A stretch of 64,000 nucleotides of DNA from Immersiella caudata (Eukaryota; Ascomycota; Sordariomycetes; Sordariales; Lasiosphaeriaceae): the NCBI GenBank assembly GCA_030512335.1, contig JAULSU010000005.1:2418001-2482000 (forward strand), read 5' to 3'. The notes beneath the pieces are model-generated. The model searched no databases, was not told the DNA's origin, and was given only the letters and a program-made list of their open reading frames with translations. Positions 1 through 9,662 of this stretch are shown here, piece by piece (the first letter of the stretch is position 1; every line of letters begins with the position of its first letter). Made by a program: the position numbers and the translations under genes.

Positions 1-765
1 ACGTGTCACCTCAGTAACTATCACTTTCCCAACTTCGTTGGGCAATGCCGTAACGCTCACCCAGTGTGGGCCTGTGTCCCGCCAACTGCGCGATCGAAGA
101 TGTCTCAGAGGGATATGTGACTTGCCAGAGGGCCTTTAAGAATTGCAAAAACCAAGCCCTGTCTCCCGGCTACCGGCTGGCGAAAAAAGGTGGAGGCGGG
201 TGAGAGTGTGAAAGTCGGCTGACTTGGGCGAACGGAGAAGTGTTGCAAGTTTCCGCATGCTCCACTTTCCTAGCCCCGGTATTGAAGCGATCCCCGAAGC
301 TTACGTCCTCCAGAAGATTTTTTGTCGATCGCTCTCAGTAGTGTCTTCTCCTACCCCATCTCAGAAAGCGACATGGATATTCCGCTCGACAGCGCTCTGG
401 ACCGGTCTAAGAGCTCTGTCCATCCCTTGCGCAACGCCCTCCGATAGCTCGCCGATGCTCAAAGGTGGAAGAGTATCCGTCAATTTGGTGATGGGAAGGA
501 CCCGGACACATGTGGATATCTTGTACGTGACTCAGTGAGAGGCTCAAAACTCATACATTATTCTTCGTAACTGGTGCGAAATCAAATACCCAGCGCAAAA
601 GACGTCAAGACCCCAGCAAGCCTGCGCAGAACACCAACTAAGTAGCAGAAATAGCAAGTTGCTATGCCCAATAATGGCAAACATCTCCAATACAAAACCT
701 AGGTGACAGTAGAAACAGAGTTGAAACCCAAGAAACCCACCAATTCTCTACAGCCCGTCTCCATC
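1..765. other. No recognisable gene
   Basis: Open frames here are short, with no family resemblance and no splice structure. I see no repeat, tRNA or transposon end. It may be the 3' flank of the small minus-strand gene that follows. Confidence 0.5.
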
Positions 766-1119
766 TCAGGAGTGCTCCAGGCCATTGAGGTCGAACGCAA
801 TCTCCAGAGTCTTTAATTCGCTCTCCACAAACGCAGTGACTTCCTGCTTGAGCGCAATCACGCCCGCTTTGTCTCGTGGTTGCACCGTCAGCAACTCCTT
901 CAGTTTCTTAGCAGACTTAAGCGGCTCTTCCCACTTGTTCATTTGTGGTCCTTGAGACTCAAACTGATTGATTTGCAGCTGGAGGATGAGAAAATCCAGA
1001 TGATCCAGGGGCAGCAGCGTTTGGCTGTCCATGATTTTGTCATAGAGAAGCCGTTGCTTTGTCTGGTTGGCTTCAAATTCCGCGAGTTTGACGGCTAGCA
1101 CAGCCAGTCTCGTTAGCAT
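766..1119 (-). CDS. Small hypothetical protein, alpha-helical
   Basis: An uninterrupted 117-codon frame starts at an ATG at 1119 and ends at 766. The predicted product is rich in Leu, Lys, Glu and Gln with almost no Gly or Pro, so it looks like helical or coiled-coil protein. It has no signal peptide, membrane segment or cysteine motif. I do not recognise a family. It could be a genuine small gene, the last exon of a longer one, or a chance frame. The amino-acid composition is the only argument for it: it reads like protein, unlike the Arg/Pro/Ser-rich chance frames nearby. Confidence 0.35.
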   Translation of the reverse strand: MLTRLAVLAVKLAEFEANQTKQRLLYDKIMDSQTLLPLDHLDFLILQLQINQFESQGPQMNKWEEPLKSAKKLKELLTVQPRDKAGVIALKQEVTAFVESELKTLEIAFDLNGLEHS

Positions 1120-3083
1120 TCGGTTCTTTAAACTATGCGAGAACTGCTGGGTGTGAGGCGGGCGCCTGCCTACTTATCGGATCGACTACGGCTGCGATTC
1201 CCTTTTCCTTCGATGGCATGGTTCCAACGAGTAGGCTTTTGCCAGTTACTGAAGCTTTAGTAAGCCCGAAACGATCTATTTAGCCGAGTGTTTTTGGTCA
1301 AGGAGCGAGTGCATAGCCAAAAAGTAGGGAAAACAAGAAGCAACAAGTGATCGAGCCCGAGAGCCTTGCGTGGAAACCTTCGAGGCAGCAAGCTGCCATT
1401 TAATCCTCTCACTCCGCTCAGGTCGGGGGGTGCAGAACGTTTTATTGAATTGCCGACGCAAATTATGGCTGAACTCGGAGGGGCGGCCCCTAAAACGGAA
1501 TGGGTGGACGGGTCAGAGGCGCTCGAGGTACCGCGCACGGCTTTGCTGGCTGTTAAGAGGGCCCCTGATCTCATAAAAAGAAGCAGCCGCTTTTAGCTTG
1601 AAATGCTGACGAAGGCCCATAGCATTTTTCGTTAATACCGCAGGTTTTGTATTAACAGAGATTGCCGCAGAAGATCGTAGCTGCCTGTCCGCTGACCTCG
1701 TCGTAGTCGCGGCTCACCTCATGCACGGCACCCCTCACCGTCACACGCCGGCCACACACCGTCACACGCCGGCCACACACCGTCACGGCGCAATGGCCGC
1801 GCCGTTCGTCCCACACAGCCCATCCCACCTACAGACTTGTCGCCAACTATTCCCCTAGGTGAAGGGATGTCCGAGACTTTCCAGCGCGCCAAACATTGCT
1901 GAAGACCAGGCTGCGCTGCCTGGAGGGAAGTTCCCAAGGAGAGAACAAATTGTGATAAGACAGAAAAGCAAAACAGCGGGGTGTGGTAGGAGATCAAAGG
2001 CGGAGGCAGAGGCCAGAGTTTAATCTCGCGAGCATGATGGAGAAGCTGCTAGCAGCCTTGCCGTGATACATGCCCGAGCTTGGTGACTAGCCGCATGGCA
2101 CAATCGAAGGGCGACAAGCTCCCACAAAAAAAAAACCAAAAAAAACCAGGACGAGGTTGGATTCCTTTTCGGCGCTGGGGAACCCAAAATCTTCCCGGCC
2201 CCTCTCGTGGAATCGTACGATGTGCCGAATCTGTGCTACCACCCTCTCAGCGGCCAGCGAATGCAACTGGTGCGGTCCTCTGCACTGCACAGCTGGCAGC
2301 TCGAAACGGCAGCGAATGCAACCCCAAGCGCACAACACATAGAAACCAGGCGGCCAATGGGCGTCCTGCTGCCTGCGCTCTGCTCATTCTGTGTTCAGTG
2401 TACAAGTGCACTGCAGCCCTTGGCATGAAGGGCCCAGCCCTTTGCCCAGTGCCGAAAGGTGCCAGCGATGGCTGCCTTTGACAATGTCTTGGGAAGGCGG
2501 CTCCGTCACGCAGCTCAATATCTCTAGTATAGATCTGTTAAAGGGGAAGAAACTGTTGCCACCGGCGACGGATGAAACTCTTTTCAAGCGCGGACATGCT
2601 TCGTGCCGGAACTTCCATGACATGCAGCGCATTTCTTTTCGTTGCCAGCATCCCAAGGCTCTACCACGCTGTGCAACCCCTGTGACAACCGGGTTTACCG
2701 AGGCGAGCGACTGGAGTCTCGCTGCACTGGTGCCCATTGATGGTTGCATCTCTTCATGCGAGTCACGCCCTAGCAGAGATTGTCAAGCTCAACAAATGAC
2801 ATGAACATCATGAACCTCTCCATCTGCGCCTGAGCCCAATCGAATATGAGGCCGCATTTTTGCATTGCATTTTGGTTGTTCCGTATGGCTGGCTGGAGCA
2901 GAGAGTTGGGCACATCCAATGAAGCAGGAGGCGACAACAGGGCGAAAATGGCAATACATCAGCACAATGGACATCCCCGCCGCCCCCTATATGTAAAGAG
3001 GGTACCAGCATTGCATCTCCCTGTCAAGGGGTTCTCTTTGGCCGGTTTCCAGCAAGCTTCCAAAAAAAATTGGACTTTTTGCC
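1120..3083. other. Intergenic, with one short tandem repeat
   Basis: No gene is supported. The stretch contains the 21-bp tandem repeat at 1736-1786 and an A-rich tract near 2126-2150. A TATA-like TATATGTAAA near 2986 lies about 100 nt before the ATG of the DUF6594 gene and may be its promoter element. Confidence 0.5.
1736..1786. repeat. 21-bp tandem repeat, 2.4 copies
   Basis: Two exact 21-bp units (1736-1756, 1757-1777) begin with CACCGTCACACGCC, followed by a 9-nt partial third copy. It lies outside any recognised gene. Confidence 0.85.
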
Positions 3084-4558
3084 ATGTCTCTTCCAACCTA
3101 CCACAAAACCAGCGATCGCTCCATGGCGAGCGGCAGCTCGCCGCCACCGTCGGAGAGTCCTCATTCGGTAGTCTCCAGCTGGGGCGGGACCAGACAGACA
3201 TCCCTGTCAGACTCGCCCCTGTTGCCATCCCCGACATCCCCAGTGTCGCCCACCCGGTCAACAGCAACAACCGCCGTAACTATTCCTGAAAGTGGCGATC
3301 CGGCCCCGCTGGGATGGCCGTCGCTGGCGAAAGCGATGGCTGAGACGCCCGGCTATGAGTCGTTCTGCCGGTTCCGCGAGCTCAACGTCAAGAACCTCTT
3401 GTATCTGCAGGTCGAGATAGCGGGTCTTGAGGAGGAGCTGAAGCGGATCGAGAGCGAGGACAAGGCGTCGAGGGAGGTTCCGAGGATGAGCTATGCACGG
3501 TGCGCCGATCGGATGCTCAAGTCGGGAAACGAAAAAGAGGAGGGGTCGCTGGGTCGCAAGCAATGTGACACGGTTTGGAAGATTAGAGATCTGTTGGAAA
3601 AGTACAGCAAGTTTGACCGAATGACCGGACCACCCACCCACCCACCTACCTACCTACCTACTTACTTACCATATCCTTCTGAGATGGTTTGCCGATTTAG
3701 GTACTGACGCAGTACGTGTGTGTATAGACAATGCCCTGCTCGCGCACGCCAGTGTTTCGGCACTCCCCAGCCCCGAAGACTCCGATGTCTATAGGCTCTG
3801 GACGGGGCTGAAGAGAGGCAAAATCGCTGGGGGGCTAGGCATCCACGGAAAAGGGTCCCGTATATGGGGAGACATCAATACCCCATCGCCGAAGGCGGCA
3901 CCGGAGGAGGGGTCGACCGGGAGTTCTGCCTTTCTAGGGTTTTTTCGCCGTGTCATCGCCGCATCGTCAAAAAATACGGACGACAACGCAAGCCAGCCTC
4001 AGTGCTGCGCCGGCCTGGATCTCGTCACGGTACATCCTAGTCCCGAGACTGACAAGTTTACCCGTTGGGTCGTGCATAGCTGGATCCCCTTTTACCACAA
4101 AGTGTTCCGCTCTCACACAGTAAATAGCACTGATGACCCGAACTATGTCAGTTCAGCTCTTCCTTTTTATTTCCTGTGTTACCTTTTTTTCTCCTCCTCC
4201 TTCCCCCCCTTCCCCCCCTTTCCGAAAAATCCACCCACCCTTGACGAGGGGAAAAAAAAAAAAAAACAACCAGTGTCCCCATCTAGAACAATACTTTTCC
4301 AACTGTTGACCAATCGAGCCGCAGATGACCCCCAAAGAATACTCCAAAAGCAAAATTGGCCGCTTCACCGCCTTCGTGACGACAGTCGTCGCCTGCCTGC
4401 TCCCTACCGTGGCCATCGTCGTGCTCTCGACCGCCAAGACGAGGGGCCAAATCTTTGGATACATCGCCGGCTTTACAGCGCTGTTTGCCATGGGCCTGAT
4501 GTGGCTTACCGATGCGAGTTCGAAGCGGGTCCAAATTTTTACTGCTACTGCTGCGTAG
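3084..4558 (+). CDS. DUF6594 family membrane protein
   Basis: Three exons, 3084-3606, 3728-4119 and 4325-4558, give 382 residues. The first 75 residues are Ser/Pro-rich and probably disordered. The family core follows, with the FCRFRELNVKNLLYLQ helix and an acidic helix, then the segment reading LLEKYNNALLAHA across the first junction. Exon 3 carries two strong hydrophobic helices (roughly residues 317-340 and 347-368) and ends in the typical IFTATAA tail. Family resemblance is clear; the function of DUF6594 proteins is unknown, and these are fungal integral membrane proteins. Intron 2 is a normal GT-AG intron (4120-4324) containing a long A tract. Intron 1 (3607-3727) only keeps frame if its donor is GCAAGT, a known minor GC-AG type. 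A TATA-like element lies about 100 nt upstream. Confidence 0.82.
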
Positions 4559-6170
4559 GTGCCCCCCCCCCCCCGGCTTTCGCTGTGCATTGTTGCTCCT
4601 GGTTCTGTTGCTGAAATTTAGTTTAGTTTTTCTGCCGTCTTGGTCGTCTTTGTTCAGAATCAGTAAGGTGCCGCGCAAAAGGGAGAAAATCGGCTTGAGC
4701 CATTGGTGTGACATAGCCGACGGCCAGATGACAAGGGTTCTGGGCTCGCAATGACTTGGTCATATGAGACAAAAGTAACTATTAGAAATAATCTACTGGG
4801 TTTCTTTCTGGCAAACCAGCGAGCTGTATCCTTGTAATTACGCTCAACGTAGTTGTGGTGGCTCAGGTTTAGGGTGTTATCTCCTCCAAGATCCGCATGC
4901 AATTAACCACTCATGAGCAGGCAATTAACCGCCCGCATGAACACATGTGCCTCCCCCCCCCCCGTACTGGAAGTTCCGCTGTTGGAATTTAACGATTTTT
5001 TGTAATAGCAATTATTTTGGCACTATTTCGACCTTGTCAATGCTGCCAGTCCACGCCAGCGCGCACTTATGGCCATTTCCCCGCCAAAACGGGCCGTTGC
5101 GTCAGGATTTCGACGACAACGCTTGTATCAGAGGTATCCTGCCTACCGCATCCCCAGCACTCTCTCTATAGATCCAATGCTCTATTAGTCTAGAGGCCAA
5201 AATCTCGATTCCTACAAGGCAGGGGGGTATGTGTCCTTGTAGAATGCCATGGGGTAGGAAATACGACATTTCAACATGACGAGAGGACGCAATTTCGCAA
5301 AGTTTCGGCACGCACAAGACTCAGATTTCGAGCCAGACTGACCCACTGGAATCAGGTGGTCGCTAGCATAGGTGGTTGGCGAAGGCGACTTACAAGACCA
5401 AATACATTGATTCGGTGACACCAGATGTATCTCCAGGCAATTCCCTGTCCATCAGCAGTCTGCAAGAAGTCATACCCTAACTGGCAGCCAGCGGCTCTGA
5501 TTCTGACGTGATCGCTTCGTATCTTTTCACTTTCTCCTGCAACAAGGAATTGGGCAGTCGCCTTCCATGGCCCTGATATGCGACGGGTATATCATCCTCC
5601 GAGAGAGCAATTAAATACTCAAAGCTTTAAGTCCAAGCAGACTAGAATCGAGGCACATTGCTTCGGCCCTTTCCGTACGTCACCTCACTACATACAGTCA
5701 AACGTCCAGGCCGCAATGCGTACCAAAAGAATCCTATTTTGCGACCAACGTACCGCTAACGCGACCACACCATACGCAGTGTGGCCAGCACGAAGCGAGG
5801 GACGCACCGGAACCTCTGGACGACAAGTTTATTTGAGGGGTCCAAAATCGAGCACATGGCTGTGCCAGCGAGGCTCACCCATAGCTCACGCTAGCCCAGG
5901 AGCGGGCTCAGGGTCAACGCAAGAACATGGAAATCGCCGAGGACAACTTTTGGGGCAAAGCATGGAGCTGTTTTCATGCGATCTCAGCGAGATGCAACAC
6001 AAAGAGCAAAACGCCACACCCGCCAGCCTTGACGTTACCTCGGGGGAGAGTGCGGCAGTCACCCGGAGACGCCCCCACACGCGCGCGGCTAGTTTCCCAG
6101 TACATAGGGCGCGTTCCTCGGGAAATTAATTGGGCGTTGGAAAGAAGGGGTGGGGGTGGGCAAGGCTCAG
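4559..6170. other. Intergenic, no gene seen
   Basis: No supported coding sequence. It contains two C homopolymers, 13 nt at 4562-4574 just after the DUF6594 stop codon and 11 nt at 4953-4963. The right part runs up to the TA target dinucleotide (6171-6172) of the pogo relic. Confidence 0.5.
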
Positions 6171-6172
6171 TA

Positions 6173-6202
6173 GAAGAGGCGACCCAACACACGGACCGCC
6201 CC
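6173..6202. repeat. Terminal inverted repeat (3' end of relic)
   Basis: A 30-bp repeat starting GAAGAGGCGACCC, directly preceded by TA. It pairs with 7753-7782 with two mismatches, both transitions (C/T and A/G). Confidence 0.9.
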
Positions 6203-6291
6203 ACACCCGGACATGATCTGCATGGGCACCCTCCCCTCAACACCATGGTCAAAACATTCAATTCCTAAGTAATTTCTATTATGTAAAATGC

Positions 6292-7654
6292 CTACTGTAT
6301 CTCCTCGAGCTCACGAAGCCTATCTAGGCCGTGGATAATCATCTCCTGGACTTGCTTAATGACTGGCGCAAGGTCTGGCTGCGGCGGCCCCCTCCTACGC
6401 TTAGGGGGTTGATGGCTGGCTTCCTCCGCCGCGATGATGTCCTCGATGCGCGTAAATTTATCGTTCGGTGGTTCACGCACTCGTTTCTTAGTATGGGGCT
6501 TTATAGCGCGGAAATCCTCGATTAATCGCTCGTTTTCCTTTTGCAAAGCCGCTGTTACGACCTCTGGCCTGTCGACGAGCGGTCGGCAGGGTCGCTAGGA
6601 TAAGGGTGGGGGAGAGAGGAGCAGTACAGAGGCAAGTCCTTACAGACGGGGGTTCACTGGTCAATAGCGGTCGTATGTCACTATAAGACAGAGCAACACT
6701 CCAAGTGTTGATGCAGTAGGACACAATCGAAGTTGGTTCAATTGACGAGCGAATACTTGCGTGAGGAACAGAAGGTTCCTCACACCATCGTGGGTACGAT
6801 GATAGCTATCTATACTAACTAATGAAGATGTAACTTGTACCGGCTCTGTGATCCCCGCGGCTCTGTACCGCAGAGCCGCCCACCACCAAGAGCCACCTTC
6901 TCTCAGCGGGGGCCGGGCTCTGTTGCCAGAGCCATCCCTTGGCACAGAGCTACAGTGCCAGACACCGTACACACTGTCCTTCCGTACTGTGGCGCCTGCG
7001 GGCCCTTGCCGGTCCGGCCCGACCACAAGGGTGGCCTGCAGGTCGTCACATAACTGCCTTAATAACTGTGACTTAGGTGGTTAAATCGGAATTTGTAATA
7101 ACAGTGTGGCCGGTTAGGGAGTTGCTAATGACTTTACTAAAGCGCGTTTCGTTCTCTTACATGCCGTGCTCGTCCATGTTCCCGATGTTACATGGTACGA
7201 TCTATTTATCGTCTAGAATTCGGCGCAGGTAATTAAAGAAATCCTTATAAACAACCCTTGTAGAACCTCTAACTCTCGCTCTCTCTAATAATACCGATTA
7301 TTTTGTTTTAACTCGTTCGTGGCGGCGTAGGAATCGGTCTACCTATCGACAACTAATGTAGGTTAGGGTGCTGGCGTGGGTGAGGATTATTTCGGCCATT
7401 CTAGTAAGCTCCGCTTTGCTCGGCGCGTGGCCAGCGGCTTCCTGATCGAGGGCCCAATCGACTAAAAAGCTCTCCTGAGCAGGAGAAAGCCGCATTTTAT
7501 CGATTTTGCTGGCTTTTTTAGATACGACGCCGTGGAGCCGGTCAGATAGGGTGGACTTCGGCACCTCCCATTCGTCCGCCGCTTCGCGCACTTTTTTTCC
7601 GCTGCGAACCTTATCGATTACCGATTGAATTTTCTGCTTACGTACTGAATCTAT
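6292..7654 (-). pseudogene. Broken pogo-type transposase
   Basis: The N-terminal part (about 7654 down to 7343) matches the psq-type helix-turn-helix region of the intact neighbour (7912-9540). Its first codon is ATA where the neighbour has ATG. The NMDEHGM motif with the first catalytic Asp is still readable near 7160-7180. The next codon is TAA where the neighbour has CAG. Soon after, homology stops at the solo LTR (6553-7050). It resumes only at the C-terminal ENERL segment (6546-6292), so about 800 nt including the second and third catalytic Asp are missing. The observed start and stop changes are C-to-T or G-to-A transitions, as expected for old repeat-induced point mutation, although two sites are too few to prove it. 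Confidence 0.88.
6553..7050. mobile_element. Solo LTR of a retrotransposon
   Basis: A 498-bp block lies inside the transposase relic. It is bounded by TGTTACGACC at the left and GGTCGTCACA at the right, which are near-perfect inverted repeats with the TG...CA ends of an LTR. It contains no coding sequence. Transposase homology resumes immediately left of it. The 5-bp flanks (GCCGC and TAACT) do not match, so no target-site duplication is visible. This fits an insertion followed by deletion or ectopic recombination. The orientation of the parent retroelement cannot be told from the LTR alone. Confidence 0.65.
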
Positions 7655-7752
7655 CTCGAATTTGGTGTTGTTTAGAGCAAAAATGATGGAGTTATGGTGG
7701 TTGGAAATTAGGGGGTTGTCATTTCACGATATCGATCACAATGTCCGGCTAT

Positions 7753-7782
7753 GGGGCGGTCCGTGTGTTAGGTCGCCCCTTC
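7753..7782. repeat. Terminal inverted repeat (5' end of relic)
   Basis: A 30-bp repeat ending CTTC, abutting the TA at 7783-7784 that also begins the next element. Confidence 0.9.
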
Positions 7783-7784
7783 TA

Positions 7785-7814
7785 GAAGTCGTGACCCCAC
7801 AACCGGTCCACCCC
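7785..7814. repeat. Left terminal inverted repeat
   Basis: Starts GAAGTCGTGACCCCAC. It matches the reverse complement of 9633-9662 at 28 of 30 positions, and TA lies immediately outside. Confidence 0.93.
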
Positions 7815-7911
7815 CTGCCGATCACAATTTCCCACATCCCTCCACGACAACCCTCCCCCTTCCAACCACCACAACTCCTCCATTTTTACCGCAAACAACA
7901 CCAAATCCAAG

Positions 7912-9540
7912 ATGGAGCCAATTCATGAGCAGAAAATACAGTCGGCACTTGATGACGTTCGAAAAGGCATTTCGCAGCGGCAGGCTGCAGCCAATTGGGA
8001 GGTCCCCCAGTCGACACTCAGTGGGCGCCTCAACGGGGCCGTGAGCAAGCAGGAATCCAAACTCTCCTCCAGGCGACTTTCTCCGGAGGAGGAGAGCTTT
8101 CTTGTGGACTGGATCCTTCACGAGGAGGCTTCTGGGCGCGCTCTCAGCAAAGCGCAGGCCACTAGAATGGCGCAGGTTATCCTCAAGGAAGGGGGAGATC
8201 TCCGGCCACTTGGCCACCGCTGGGTAGACCGTTTTATTCAACGGCACAAGCGAATCAAGACCAAGACCGCCACCCTCCTCGAGTCAGCGAGAAAGCGTGG
8301 ATCTACCAAGGCCGCGTATAACGATTTCTACGGCCGTCTGCGTAAGCACATTAAGGAGAAGGACATCCCCCCTGAGCACATCGCCAATATGGATGAGCAC
8401 GGCATGCAGGAAGGCGAGACGGCCGGCGGGCGCGTTCTAGGGGACTCTATTACTGAAAGAGCCCTGGTTACGTCGTCTGATGGAACTACCTGGGTTTCTA
8501 TCCTCGAAACGGTGACCGCAAAGGGCAGGAGACTCACCCCAGTGGTGGTGTTTACAGGCGCCACGCTCCAGGGACAATGGTTCGTCCCCTTCATGAAAAG
8601 CCAGCCCATCCTCTGCGACTGGCGCTATTACCACTCCCTTACGGGCTTCAGCAACGCCGATATAGCCATGAGATGGTTCCATAACGTTTATCTACCGGAA
8701 ACGAAGCCGTCAAACCCTAAGCAATGGCGCCTGCTTATCCTGGACGAGCACAGCAGCCACGACACCGAGGATTTGATGTTGGCTGCGTATCGCAACAAGG
8801 TTCAGCTCTTGTATCTACCTCCCCACACCTCTCACAAGACTCAGCCGCTGGATAGGAGCGTATTCGCGCCTTTGAAGGAGTACTATCGCCAGGAGATGAA
8901 GCCGCTCGCTCACTGCCGCGCCTCAGCCGCAGCCAACAAGCAGCGATTCCTCTTCTGTTATAGGGAGGCCTCGGGAAAAGGTTGTAAGGCTCGCAATATA
9001 AGGAGCGGCTTCAAAAAGACTGGTATATGGCCGTTACGGCCGTCAGAGGTTGTAGATGACCCTGAGGCTGTGATAGGAGACTCCCCCCCTCCCCCTGAGC
9101 GCTCCCCTACCCCTGAGATTATTCCTATTCCGGATACAGGGCTTTTCACAACACCACAGAAAAGCCGTGATATCCTCCGGACTCTGGACAAGGCCAGAGG
9201 GTATATTAGCCCTACCCAGCGTACTGTCAGGGGCCTTCTGATCAAGGCAGGCAAGGCCCTGGATCAGGGTAACGCTAGGAGGGCTTTTCTAGAGGCCGAG
9301 AATGAGCGTTTGATGGAGGATATGAGAGCGTTGCAGCCACGAACGAAGAAGAAGGTTCGAGATCCTCCCAATGAGCGATTTGCGCGCATCGCCGACATCG
9401 CGGAGGCGGAGGAAGCCTCTCGCCGGCCGGCCAAGCGCCGTAGGGTGGCCCCTGTAGAAGACCCTGAGCCAGCCATTGAGCAAGCGCAGGAGGAAATAAT
9501 CTGTGGCCTCCAGAGGATTCGTGAGACCCAGGAAATGTAG
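7912..9540 (+). CDS. Pogo-type transposase (DD35D)
   Basis: 542 residues, no intron. Residues 1-50 form a psq-type helix-turn-helix. About 55-120 resemble a CENP-B-type second DNA-binding domain, including a GHRWVDRFIQRH helix. The DDE nuclease domain follows, with Asp161 in NMDEHG, Asp278 in LLILDEHSSHD and Asp314 in QPLDRSVFAPLK. The spacing of 35 residues between the second and third Asp is that of the Fot1/pogo group. The C-terminal third is basic and Pro-rich with a helical tail. The family cuts and pastes DNA between TA sites by binding the terminal repeats. All three catalytic residues are present. The start is fixed by the distance to the left terminal repeat, and the same leader is recognisable in the mutated neighbour. 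Confidence 0.95.
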   Translation: MEPIHEQKIQSALDDVRKGISQRQAAANWEVPQSTLSGRLNGAVSKQESKLSSRRLSPEEESFLVDWILHEEASGRALSKAQATRMAQVILKEGGDLRPLGHRWVDRFIQRHKRIKTKTATLLESARKRGSTKAAYNDFYGRLRKHIKEKDIPPEHIANMDEHGMQEGETAGGRVLGDSITERALVTSSDGTTWVSILETVTAKGRRLTPVVVFTGATLQGQWFVPFMKSQPILCDWRYYHSLTGFSNADIAMRWFHNVYLPETKPSNPKQWRLLILDEHSSHDTEDLMLAAYRNKVQLLYLPPHTSHKTQPLDRSVFAPLKEYYRQEMKPLAHCRASAAANKQRFLFCYREASGKGCKARNIRSGFKKTGIWPLRPSEVVDDPEAVIGDSPPPPERSPTPEIIPIPDTGLFTTPQKSRDILRTLDKARGYISPTQRTVRGLLIKAGKALDQGNARRAFLEAENERLMEDMRALQPRTKKKVRDPPNERFARIADIAEAEEASRRPAKRRRVAPVEDPEPAIEQAQEEIICGLQRIRETQEM

Positions 9541-9632
9541 TGAGCATTTTGTACCATACAAATTCGTTAGGAAATCGATGTTTTGGGCATTGGTGACGAC
9601 AAGGGGTGCACGTGCAGATCATGACCGGTTGC

Positions 9633-9662
9633 GGGGTGGATCGGTTGTGGGGTCACGCCTTC
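9633..9662. repeat. Right terminal inverted repeat
   Basis: Ends GGGGTCACGCCTTC and is followed by the TA target duplication at 9663-9664. Confidence 0.93.

Larger units (their letters stand above)
6173..7782 (-). mobile_element. Pogo/Fot1-type DNA transposon relic
   Basis: The ends are 30-bp terminal inverted repeats at 6173-6202 and 7753-7782. They differ at two positions, both start GAAG, and are flanked by TA (6171-6172 and 7783-7784), the target duplication expected of Tc1/mariner-pogo elements. The body is the minus-strand transposase relic described below, with its catalytic centre replaced by a solo LTR. The outer repeats differ from those of the intact neighbour at many positions, so the two belong to related but distinct families. 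The 5' untranslated parts of the two still align along their length. This copy cannot encode an active transposase. Confidence 0.9.
7785..9662 (+). mobile_element. Intact pogo/Fot1-type DNA transposon
   Basis: An 1878-bp element with 30-bp inverted repeats at 7785-7814 and 9633-9662 (two mismatches) and TA at both sides (7783-7784, 9663-9664). It holds a single uninterrupted transposase gene (7912-9540). Its ends and frame are all intact, so it may be autonomous. It begins at the same TA that ends the relic on the left, so the two lie head to head. Confidence 0.93.
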
